NCBI GenBank assembly: GCA_964626565.1
Contig: CAZVFX010000103.1
Span: 1-25,618, forward strand
Direction of reading: 5' to 3'
DNA from: CAZVFX01 sp964626565
Lineage (GTDB): Bacteria > Myxococcota_A > UBA9042 > CAIXZC01
Length of the DNA: 25,618 nt
The notes beneath the pieces are model-generated. The model did no database searches. It was not told where the DNA came from and worked only from the letters and a program-made list of their open reading frames with translations. A program made the position numbers and the translations under genes. Positions 8,971 through 16,008 of this stretch are shown piece by piece (the stretch's first letter is position 1; every line of letters starts with the position of its first letter).

Positions 8971-11026
8971 TGGGCCATCAAGTTTGAGGTACGCGTTGGC
9001 TGGCAGATTTTCGAACATAGGGATTCTCCTTTCCGTCACCGTGCTCGTTGCCATGGCCTGTCCCGATGTAGGCCGGGCGGATGAGGAAGCACCCCAGAGC
9101 ACCACGGGATGGCGGCTGCCGCTCGACGGCCCCGGCACCGGCGAGGCGGTCAAGATCTGGCAGAACTGCAACCACTTCTATACCGCTGGGAAGTACTCCG
9201 ACCTGCTGGTGGAGTTGGACAAGTTGAAGCAGGCCCGGCTGGACGCAGGGATTCGGAACCTCACCTCGATTTCGTCCGCGCTCATCTACATGTCACAGAA
9301 GATTGCCGAACGCTCAGCCGAGGACGTCGATGTCGCACTCGATGTCTCCAAGTACGCGACTGCGCTGTCCCCCGAAGTGCCGGACTTCTATTTTCTGCGC
9401 AGCAACATGGTGTGGTCGTTCGACAAGGGTCAGGTGGGAGAGTATGCCGGCGAGTATTTCCAAGGGCTGAAGGCCACCTTCAAGTTCCTGCCTTCGCTTC
9501 ACGGCTTCTTGCTGGGAAGTACCGGGATCTTGTGGTTGGTGGGCATACTGGTGATGACGCTGTACTCCTTCATCCTGCTGTACCGCCGACTGGCGCTTTT
9601 CGCGCATGACGCCGGGCATCTCCTGCCCCGTTCGCTGTCACAAATCCAGCTAAACCTCATCGCCATCATACTGTTGTTCGTCCCATTTCTGGCCGACCTG
9701 GGATTGGTTCCTCTGTTCGCATTCTGGTGGGTGTGCCTGTGGGCGTATCAGAGCAAGCATGAACGAATAGTCACCGTTCTGATGGTGCTGTTCGTCTATT
9801 TGTGGCCCATCATGAACGGCCTGTTTACCAACTCGGTGACATTCTCCAGCAGCGGTGCGGAGAAGTCGTACGCCTGCTTCTATCAGCCGTGCGGCACCGA
9901 CTCCCTGAATGACCTGCAGTATGAAGTCGACAGCGGGGAAGACGACGGTACGGCTCTTTATGCGCTGGCCTCGGCCCACTTCCGGGGCGCCATGACCAGC
10001 ACCCAGGAATTGGAAAAGGCTCAGGTACTTTATCGGCAGGGGAGCCGGGCAGTCAGCGGCGAGCTTCAGCGCGACTTCCTCACCGGACTTGGGAACGTCT
10101 TTTTCGTCCAGGGGATGAAGCGGTGCAACCGCTCCCGGGGTAGAGTCGACGCGGGACTGGACGAGTTTCAGGATGCGCGCAAGCATTATGACAAGGCGCT
10201 GGACATCGACCCGAAGTACTGGCCCGCGCACTACAACCGCGCCCGGGTATTGTCGCTGTTGGCCGCGGAGGAAGACGCGGAACACGCACTGGCAACCGCC
10301 AATCACTTGAAGCCGGAGCAGGTGGCCGCTCTTGAACGTGCTTCCGTGGTGCCAAAGAAGAACGAGTGCACTGAGAATTTCAACGCCAACCGGGAACTTG
10401 CCCTGCCGTCACTCCAGTTGCCCCTAATGCGCGAAGACGGGGGCGGAGATGACGACTCGGGAACCTTCACCAACCTGCCGGCCGGCCATTCTTTGCTCAT
10501 CGGTCCGCTCCAGGTCTGGATGCTCTCCCTGCTGGCCACCGGGGTGCTTCTGTGCATCATCGGCTTGACGGTCGCCAGCCGGTGGATGCGCCCTTCTTCC
10601 CGCTGCCTCAAGTGCGGTGAAATCAGTTGTGTCCGGTGCCGCCCGGAGTTGTCGGGAACCGGCTTATGCAACCAGTGTGTGTACTACAAGATCCGCAGCA
10701 GCTACGTCGACCCGAAGGAGACGTGGCTGAGGGAGAAACGGATCGAGAACCGCCACCGTGCGAGAAGGAAGGTAGAGGCGCTGCTGACCTTCGTGCTGCC
10801 GGGCGCGGGCCATATGCTGAGAGGCCGGCCGGTGCGCGGAGCGATCTTCATGATGGTAATGGGCGCGGCCCTGGCGGGAATCTTTCTGTTCCAACCCATT
10901 GCCGGCCTCGCCGCCTGGCCGGCAATGACGCTGAGTCAAACGTCTGTGGTAGGAACCGCATTCTGGTCCCTGGTGGCGTTCGTCGTATATTTCCTCTCTC
11001 TGCTCGACATCCACTCGTGGAGGTAG
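8942..11026 (+). CDS. Membrane TPR protein with six-cysteine zinc-ribbon-like motif
   Basis: About 694 residues from a TTG at 8942; TTG at 8996, with GAGG 6 bases upstream, is an alternative start that would shorten it by 18 residues. A hydrophobic segment (about 26-40) leads to AMACPDVGRADEE, which could be a lipobox or an ordinary signal peptide. Membrane segments are predicted near 190-215, 236-258, 260-290, 518-543, 630-652 and 670-690. Between them are helical repeats that look like TPRs (ARKHYDKALDIDPKYWPAHYNRARVL near 412-437). Residues 555-579 carry C-x2-C-x4-C-x2-C-x9-C-x2-C, likely a metal-binding ribbon. GAGHMLRGRPVRGAIF near the end recalls small membrane proteins of unknown role. 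I do not recognise a named family. It sits in the PEGA-epimerase-DUF4388 operon. Confidence 0.8.
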   Translation: MKKTPQIPHNGPSSLRYALAGRFSNIGILLSVTVLVAMACPDVGRADEEAPQSTTGWRLPLDGPGTGEAVKIWQNCNHFYTAGKYSDLLVELDKLKQARLDAGIRNLTSISSALIYMSQKIAERSAEDVDVALDVSKYATALSPEVPDFYFLRSNMVWSFDKGQVGEYAGEYFQGLKATFKFLPSLHGFLLGSTGILWLVGILVMTLYSFILLYRRLALFAHDAGHLLPRSLSQIQLNLIAIILLFVPFLADLGLVPLFAFWWVCLWAYQSKHERIVTVLMVLFVYLWPIMNGLFTNSVTFSSSGAEKSYACFYQPCGTDSLNDLQYEVDSGEDDGTALYALASAHFRGAMTSTQELEKAQVLYRQGSRAVSGELQRDFLTGLGNVFFVQGMKRCNRSRGRVDAGLDEFQDARKHYDKALDIDPKYWPAHYNRARVLSLLAAEEDAEHALATANHLKPEQVAALERASVVPKKNECTENFNANRELALPSLQLPLMREDGGGDDDSGTFTNLPAGHSLLIGPLQVWMLSLLATGVLLCIIGLTVASRWMRPSSRCLKCGEISCVRCRPELSGTGLCNQCVYYKIRSSYVDPKETWLREKRIENRHRARRKVEALLTFVLPGAGHMLRGRPVRGAIFMMVMGAALAGIFLFQPIAGLAAWPAMTLSQTSVVGTAFWSLVAFVVYFLSLLDIHSWR

Positions 11027-11030
11027 CCCG

Positions 11031-12131
11031 ATGAATACCACGCGAAAACCCGAGCAGCTCAATTTCGCCGGAATTTTGAAACTCCTCTACCAGAACCGGA
11101 AGAGCGGTGTACTCAAGGTGCAGAGCGCCGAAGGCGAGCTGCTGATCCACTTCCGGGAAGGGAAGATCATCAACGTCGACATGCCGAAGGGCCAGGAGTG
11201 GATCATCGGCCAGTATCTCACCGAAGGTGAGGTGCTGACCGAGAAGAAGCTGCTCAAGGCAATGCGGATTGCAGCTCAGAAGCAAGTTCCTCCCGAAGAA
11301 GTTATCATCAGCAAGAAGTACATGTCGCCGGATGTGCTCAGACGCTATATGGACCTGTACTCCCGAGAAGTTGTCCTGCCCCTTTTCGGCAAGGTCGGAC
11401 TGGTGTGTTCATTCGTGAGTGACGAGCCGGTGGAAAACAGGTGGCTGCCGCCGGTGTCGGTGCCTTTCCTGCTGAAAGAGGGAGAGAAGAGGGCCCGAGA
11501 GTGGCCCCTGCTGTCCAAGCGCGTGCCCTCCCCCAATGTGGTGTACGCCAAGGACAAGTCGTTCATCTCCCAGGTGGTCAAGGACGGCGACACCGAAGGC
11601 AATCCCCTTTTCTCCGAGAAGATGGACCCGGAACTGGGCGCCAACGAACGCATCGTCTACTATTTCGTCAACGGAAAGAAACCGGTGAAGCAGCTATCCC
11701 GCGCCAGCGGGCTTGACCTGTTCTCCACGTACAAGGCGCTGTACAACCTGGAGAACAAGTTCATGGTCAAGGTGGTGTCAGCCCAGGCCCATGAGATCGA
11801 GAAGAAGAACGCATTCGTCCCCATAGTCATCAAGGGACTGTTCTACCTCATTATCCTGGGCGCCATCGCAGGCCTGGCGCTGAATCGCCCCGGCCCCCTC
11901 CAACTGGCAACCGGGGAGCGGGATATCGACATCGACCTGATCATCGATGCCCAGGAGCGCCTGGGCAAACGGTCCGCGGAAGCGGCTGTCGAGACCGCGT
12001 TCCTGGAGAGCCTCGACTGCCCCGAATCACTTCAGCTACTGGCCCAGAAGGGGCTGGTGGAATTCTCCGCTGTGGGCAGCTACCGGCTGGCCTGCGACCC
12101 GGCCCGGGGGTACCGCCTCTATCCCAAATGA
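11031..12131 (+). CDS. DUF4388 (PatA N-terminal-like) domain protein with one membrane segment
   Basis: 366 residues. Residues about 9-105 match DUF4388: NFAGILKLLYQNRKSGVLKVQ followed by GELLIHFREGKIINV. The domain is common in Myxococcota and Geobacter signalling and gliding proteins, often next to response-regulator modules, but no receiver domain is present. The middle is a probable winged-helix-like region (VKQLSRASGLDLFSTYKALYNLE, about 219-241). One membrane helix follows at about 262-284, then a short C-terminal tail. The start has GGAGG 7 bases upstream and lies 4 bases after the preceding stop, so translation is probably coupled. It is likely regulatory or structural; no enzymatic motif is seen. 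Confidence 0.82.
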   Translation: MNTTRKPEQLNFAGILKLLYQNRKSGVLKVQSAEGELLIHFREGKIINVDMPKGQEWIIGQYLTEGEVLTEKKLLKAMRIAAQKQVPPEEVIISKKYMSPDVLRRYMDLYSREVVLPLFGKVGLVCSFVSDEPVENRWLPPVSVPFLLKEGEKRAREWPLLSKRVPSPNVVYAKDKSFISQVVKDGDTEGNPLFSEKMDPELGANERIVYYFVNGKKPVKQLSRASGLDLFSTYKALYNLENKFMVKVVSAQAHEIEKKNAFVPIVIKGLFYLIILGAIAGLALNRPGPLQLATGERDIDIDLIIDAQERLGKRSAEAAVETAFLESLDCPESLQLLAQKGLVEFSAVGSYRLACDPARGYRLYPK

Positions 12132-12161
12132 GCAGATAGCCACCGGAGACAAGCAATAGAT

Positions 12162-12581
12162 ATGTCCACTCACAAATTTACGCTCTCTTTCGCCGGCAGT
12201 TCGGATACGGATATCTTTGATCTGACACCGGAAATAGCCCGGGCGCTGGCAGACAGCGGCGTCGAGGAAGGCTTCCTGCTTATGTTCACCCCCGGTTCTA
12301 CCGCCGCGCTCACCACCATCGAGCACGAGCCGGGCGTGGTCCACGACCTGAAAGAAGCTTTGGAGCGAATGGCGCCCCGTGGCATCCCCTACCGCCACGA
12401 CCAGGCATGGGGAGACGGCAACGGCTACTCACACGTTCGTTCAGCTCTGGTGGGCCCCTCGCTCACGCTGCCGGTGGAATCAGGAGCGCTGGCTCTGGGC
12501 ACCTGGCAGCAGGTAGTGCTGCTCGACTTCGACAACCGCCCCCGCAATCGCATCGTCAACGGTTACATCTACCAAGGGTGA
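12162..12581 (+). CDS. yjbQ: YjbQ/UPF0047 family protein
   Basis: 139 residues, the usual family size. Hallmarks are FTPGSTAALTTIEHEPG, GNGYSHVRSALVGPSLTLPV and WQQVVLLDFDNRPRNR. The family forms a small trimeric fold with conserved His and acidic residues. E. coli YjbQ has weak thiamin-phosphate-synthase activity, but the physiological role is unsettled. It sits between the DUF4388 gene and phoH; the phoH ATG is 2 bases after its TGA, so they are cotranscribed and probably translationally coupled. A GGAG lies 13 bases before the ATG, a longer spacing than usual. Confidence 0.92.
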   Translation: MSTHKFTLSFAGSSDTDIFDLTPEIARALADSGVEEGFLLMFTPGSTAALTTIEHEPGVVHDLKEALERMAPRGIPYRHDQAWGDGNGYSHVRSALVGPSLTLPVESGALALGTWQQVVLLDFDNRPRNRIVNGYIYQG

Positions 12582-12583
12582 AA

Positions 12584-13531
12584 ATGGTATCCACGAAGCT
12601 GGAATTCGAAAACACTCATCACGCCAGGCAACTGCTCGGAGAACGGGGACGCAACCTCAAGCTGGTGGAAAAACGCACCGGCGCCCGGGTCACCGCCAGG
12701 GGTAACCGGCTGACCATCTCGGGAGAAGAAGACGCGGTAGCCACTGCTGCGAGGACTCTTACTGAAATATATGACCTGCTGGAAAAAGGCTATCCGGTGA
12801 TGGGTGAAGACGTGCAGAAGACCCTGGACATGGTGGCCGCTGACTCCAACAACGACGTGAAACAGGTCTTTCTGGACACCATCTCCATCCCTTCGGCGTC
12901 AAAGCATATTTCACCCAAGAGCCCGGGGCAGAAGACCTATGTGGACGCGATCCGAAAGGAGACTCTGGTCTTCTCCGTAGGCCCCGCGGGAACGGGCAAG
13001 ACCTACCTGGCGGTGGCCATGGCGGCGAGCGCCCTGTTCGAGAAGCAATTCAAACGCATCGTGCTGGCGAGACCAGCGGTTGAAGCGGGTGAGAAACTCG
13101 GCTTTCTGCCGGGGGACATTGCGGAAAAGGTCAATCCCTACCTGCGCCCCCTCTACGACGCCCTGGAAGACATGATGGACCTCGATCGCGTGAGAAGGTT
13201 CATTGAAAAGGGCGTTATCGAAATCGCGCCTCTGGCATTTATGCGCGGCAGAACGCTGAACGACTCATTCGTCATTCTGGATGAAGCCCAGAACACAACT
13301 CCTGAACAGATGAAGATGTTCCTCACGCGCCTGGGCTTCAACTCCAAGGCGGTGATTACAGGGGACGTGACGCAAATAGACCTCGGCCCCGAGAAGACCT
13401 CAGGCCTTATCCACGCCACCGGGCTACTCGCCGACCTCGATGGGGTCGCAATCTGCCGGTTGAGCCCCGACGATGTAGTCCGTCATCCTCTCGTGGCGCG
13501 CATTATCCGCGCGTATGAGAGTGAGAAGTAG
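12584..13531 (+). CDS. phoH: PhoH family ATPase (PhoH/YbeZ type)
   Basis: 315 residues when started at the ATG at 12584, which has AAGGGTG just upstream; reading further upstream would only translate the other frame of yjbQ. Residues 1-60 form the KH-like N-terminal region (ARQLLGERGRNLKLVEKRTGARVTARGN). The P-loop GPAGTGKTYLA lies near 133-143. The strand ending FVILDEAQNTTPEQMKMFLTRLG (about 229-251) is Walker B plus the family signature, and TGDVTQIDL follows. YbeZ-type PhoH proteins are linked to RNA metabolism and ribosome maturation and often precede ybeY, which is absent here. The next gene is convergent, with only 17 bases between the two stops. Confidence 0.95.
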   Translation: MVSTKLEFENTHHARQLLGERGRNLKLVEKRTGARVTARGNRLTISGEEDAVATAARTLTEIYDLLEKGYPVMGEDVQKTLDMVAADSNNDVKQVFLDTISIPSASKHISPKSPGQKTYVDAIRKETLVFSVGPAGTGKTYLAVAMAASALFEKQFKRIVLARPAVEAGEKLGFLPGDIAEKVNPYLRPLYDALEDMMDLDRVRRFIEKGVIEIAPLAFMRGRTLNDSFVILDEAQNTTPEQMKMFLTRLGFNSKAVITGDVTQIDLGPEKTSGLIHATGLLADLDGVAICRLSPDDVVRHPLVARIIRAYESEK

Positions 13532-13534
13532 AGA

Positions 13535-13548
13535 CAATTGAAAATTGA
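13535..13548. repeat. Two-unit ATTGA-type heptamer repeat between convergent stops
   Basis: CAATTGA and AAATTGA occupy almost the whole gap between the phoH TAG and the TAG of the first selenoprotein gene. The sequence resembles the CAATNNN/ATTGNNN units near 22348-22445. With two units it could be chance, but the position at a gene end fits the pattern. Confidence 0.45.
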
Positions 13549-14883
13549 CTATTTCTTTTTAAGGATCTGCTTGTCGATAATCTCGATCATCTTGGGGCCT
13601 TCCCGGGGACCGTCGTACTTGCGGCCGTTGACGTAGATGGAAGGCGTGCCGCGGACACCGGCGCCCTGACCCAGAGCCATGTCCTCCTGGACTCGCTCCT
13701 TGTAGGTGCCGCTGTCCAGAGCCTCGTTGAATTTGTCCATGTCGAGGCCAAGCTGCGAGGCGTAGTTCTCAAGGTCGGTGCGGGCCAGCGCCTTGGTGTT
13801 CTGGAACAGCACGTCGTGATACTCCCAGAACTTACCCTGCGCGTTGGCCGCCATGGAGGCCTCAGCCGCCAGTTGAGCTTGCTTGTGGAATCCCAGCGGG
13901 AAATGCTTGAAAACGAGGGTTGCATCATCACCGTAGTGCTTTAAGACTTCTTCGAGGAGTGGACCCACTCTCCCGCAGTAAGGTCACTGAAAGTCGGAGA
14001 ACTCGGTGATCACCACCTTGTCTCCGTTCCCTTTCCTGGGTGAGTCGCTGATAGCAAGCTCCACTGCACGCTTCGCCAGCGGAGGCTTGTCTTCCTCGGC
14101 CGCCTTCTGCTCAGGCGTCGGAGGCGTCTTGCCCTCGATTACGTATTTGCGGTACTTGCCTCCTTCCGCGTTACCAGACAACACGGCATGGAGCGCAGCA
14201 GCCGGCACCTTCTTCGCTATTAGGCGGTCAGCCTTGCTGATCTGGGCTTCGATGATTTCCTTGAACTCCTCGAACGGCTTTGCCCCGGCCATCTTCTGGC
14301 CGTTGACGAAGAACGCGGGCGTGCCGGTCGCGCCAAGAGCTACGGAGATGCCCTGCTGCTGAAGGATCCACCCTTCAATCTCCTTGGAGTCCTTGTCTTT
14401 CTTCCACTGCTCCAGGTCCAGCCCTTCAACCTGCTTGGCATAGGATTCAAGATCAGCATCTTCCAGCGCCTTGTTGTTCTCCCACAAGAGCTTGTCGTAG
14501 GCATCGTATTTGCCCTGCTTCATGGCCGCATAAACCGCCTTGGCTGCAGGCATGGCCCGCTTGTGGAACCCCAGGGGATTCATGCACACCGCGATCTTGA
14601 CCTCATCCTTGAAAGCCTCGTGTATCTGGGTCATCGTACCGATGACTCGCTTGCAGAAAGGTCACTGGTAGTCGGTGAACTCCACGATGGTCACCTTGGC
14701 TTCGGCCGGCCCCTTGAACGGACAGTGCTCGATACCCTTGGCAACAGTGGGCAACGACTTAATCTTCTCTTCCGAAATTGGGGTCTCCCCCTCTTCAGTG
14801 GTCGAGGCGCCGACGATGTAGCCCACCACAAAGGCGACTACGGCCACGGCCACCACGGACAGCAGCACATTGAGTCTGTTCAT
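13549..14883 (-). CDS. Tandem-domain DsbA-like selenoprotein with two selenocysteines (first paralogue)
   Basis: One reading frame of 444 residues with in-frame TGA codons at 14664-14662 (Sec74) and 13986-13984 (Sec300), ending at a TAG. The ATG has GGAGG 6 bases upstream. An N-terminal membrane anchor (LLSVVAVAVVAFVVGYIVG) places it outside the cytoplasm. Domain 1 has IVEFTDYQ-U-PFCKRV (Sec74/Cys77) and cis-Pro189 in GTPAFFVNG. Domain 2 has ITEFSDFQ-U-PYCGRV (Sec300/Cys303) and cis-Pro414 in GTPSIYVNG. Both match the DsbA-like Thioredoxin_4 fold, with Sec in place of the first active-site Cys. Domain 1 also has Cys54 (HCPFKGP) and Cys100 (VCMNP), shared with the paralogue at 16009-17613; domain 2 lacks them. 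It probably acts as an extracytoplasmic thiol-disulfide or peroxide-type oxidoreductase; direction and substrate are unknown. It diverges from the LysR gene. Read as separate fragments, it would be a broken gene. Confidence 0.92.
13957..13970 (-). promoter_or_regulatory. SECIS-like hairpin for Sec300
   Basis: Downstream of the UGA at 13986, GAGUG-GGUC-CACUC forms a 5-bp stem with a GGUC loop. Exactly 18 bases separate the UGA from GGUC, the spacing I know for E. coli fdhF, where the SelB-binding loop is also GGUC. The outer stem is less regular. Confidence 0.75.
14630..14646 (-). promoter_or_regulatory. SECIS-like hairpin for Sec74
   Basis: GUCAUC-GGUAC-GAUGAC forms a perfect 6-bp stem with a GGUAC loop, starting 15 bases after the UGA at 14664. 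GGU comes 21 bases after the UGA, three more than in fdhF. Confidence 0.7.
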
Positions 14884-14918
14884 CCAAAACCTCCGCTTGA
14901 AGCAATCAAAAATCGACA

Positions 14919-14934
14919 GCGGTTATAGCACCGC
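14919..14934. promoter_or_regulatory. Inverted repeat GCGGT-N6-ACCGC over the selenoprotein -10 box
   Basis: A perfect 5-bp dyad surrounds the -10 hexamer of the first selenoprotein promoter. Its left arm is part of GACAGCGGT (14915-14923), which is repeated exactly at 14989-14997 over the -35 box of the LysR gene. This is a candidate site for the divergent regulator. Confidence 0.4.
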
Positions 14935-14950
14935 GCCCGACGCAAGTCAA
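14922..14950 (-). promoter_or_regulatory. Strong sigma70-like promoter of the first selenoprotein gene
   Basis: On the minus strand, TTGACT (14950-14945) and TATAAC (14927-14922) are 17 bases apart, each 5 of 6 to consensus. Transcription would start about 30 bases before the ATG at 14883. Confidence 0.7.
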
Positions 14951-14986
14951 AGCCATAGTGGAAACGCGCATACATCGTAACTTCCG

Positions 14987-15015
14987 TTGACAGCGGTCGG
15001 ATGTGCCGATACTGT
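14987..15015 (+). promoter_or_regulatory. Predicted promoter of the LysR-type regulator gene
   Basis: A perfect TTGACA (14987-14992) lies 17 bases from TACTGT (15010-15015); GATACT at 15 bases is an alternative -10. It implies a short leader carrying GGAGG at 15031-15035. Confidence 0.5.
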
Positions 15016-15040
15016 ATCCGTCTGCACTATGGAGGTTTCC

Positions 15041-15940
15041 ATGGATTTTGACTTCAGGCACCTAGAGGTCTTCTGCAAGGTAGTCGAGTTGGGAGGGTTC
15101 AGCCGGGCAGCACAAGTTGTTCACCTGGCCCAGGCTTCGGTGAGCGAGCGCATCGCCACGTTGGAGGACCGGGTGGGCGTGCGGCTGCTGGACCGGTTGG
15201 GGCGGCGGGTGACGCCGACGAAAGCGGGGGAGCTGCTGTACGACCGGGCTTTGACTCTGCTGGCCATGAAGCGCGACGTAAGCCTGGAGTTGGAGCAGTT
15301 CATGGGGGTCAAGCGCGGCTCCATCCTCATCGGGGCGAGCACCATCCCCGGAGAGTTCATTTTGCCCGGAGTGATCGGGAAGTTCCGCAAGGAGTACCCC
15401 GGGGTGGTGATCTCTCTGTCCATGGCGAGCACGGCCAAGACTGCGGCTGGGGTGGCCGACGGAACTTTCGAACTGGGGGTCGTGGGCTCCCGTAAGGACG
15501 ATGACCGGTTGGATTACACCGCTTGCTGGGAGGACGAACTGGTGGTTGCGGTACGAGCGGGGCACCGTTGGGCCAGGCGCAAGTCTATCTCCATTGCCGA
15601 ACTGGCTGAGGAACCCTTTGTCTGCCGCGATGCAGGTTCGGGTACTCAGAACATCCTCGAGCAGCACCTCCAGCGGGTGGAGCCCACCGGCCTCGCGGCA
15701 CTGAACACAGTCGCGATCGTGGGCACATCGACTGCGGTGAAGGAGTCTGTGCGACAAGGGGTTGGCGTCTCGGTGCTCTCCTCGCTTGCCCTGGCTGCGG
15801 ACCTGGCGGCCGGCACGGTAAAGACTCTGCACCTCAAGGAGTTCGACATACGCCGTCAGTTCTATCTCGTCCGAGACAGAAGAAGGACTTTGTCACCTGT
15901 ATGCCAAGCGTTTCTGGAGTTTGTCGATAGACAGGAATAG
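15041..15940 (+). CDS. LysR-type transcriptional regulator, probably selenium-metabolism associated
   Basis: 299 residues from the ATG at 15041, chosen because GGAGG lies 5 bases upstream and MDFDFRHLEVFCKVVELGGFS is the family's normal N-terminus. The winged helix-turn-helix spans about 4-63 (FSRAAQVVHLAQASVSERIATLE, then GVRLLDRLGRRVTPT). The effector-binding domain starts near 90 (GSILIGASTIPGEFILPGVI), with IVGTSTAVKESVRQGVGVSVLS near the end. It sits between two selenoprotein genes, divergent from one and convergent with the other. The N-terminal sequence resembles, as I recall it, the LysR family annotated as selenium-metabolism associated. LysR proteins usually control the divergent neighbour, here the first selenoprotein. 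LysR family is certain; the selenium link is inferred. Confidence 0.93.
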   Translation: MDFDFRHLEVFCKVVELGGFSRAAQVVHLAQASVSERIATLEDRVGVRLLDRLGRRVTPTKAGELLYDRALTLLAMKRDVSLELEQFMGVKRGSILIGASTIPGEFILPGVIGKFRKEYPGVVISLSMASTAKTAAGVADGTFELGVVGSRKDDDRLDYTACWEDELVVAVRAGHRWARRKSISIAELAEEPFVCRDAGSGTQNILEQHLQRVEPTGLAALNTVAIVGTSTAVKESVRQGVGVSVLSSLALAADLAAGTVKTLHLKEFDIRRQFYLVRDRRRTLSPVCQAFLEFVDRQE

Positions 15941-16003
15941 CAGTGAGCAGTGAGCGGTAAGCAATTAGCCGTTCCTACAGCCTACCGCCTACCGCCTACC
16001 GCC
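15941..16003. repeat. Heptamer-periodic tract between convergent LysR and selenoprotein genes
   Basis: Immediately after the LysR TAG the sequence divides into consecutive 7-mers: CAGTGAG twice, CGGTAAG, CAATTAG, CCGTTCC, TACAGCC, then TACCGCC three times. The tract fills nearly the whole 68-base gap up to the TAG of the second selenoprotein. At least three unit types share one 7-bp phase. It has no coding role and no clear terminator hairpin. Confidence 0.85.
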
Positions 16004-16008
16004 TGCTT

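Noticed and set aside
12407..12583. 59-codon N-terminal extension of PhoH
   Set aside because: It only reads the second frame of yjbQ; the ATG at 12584 has an SD and begins the normal KH-like region.
13549..14883. Pseudogene or frameshifted dsbA fragments
   Set aside because: The fragments share one frame, are split only by UGA at active-site positions, and are matched by a second gene with the same two interruptions and SECIS-like hairpins.
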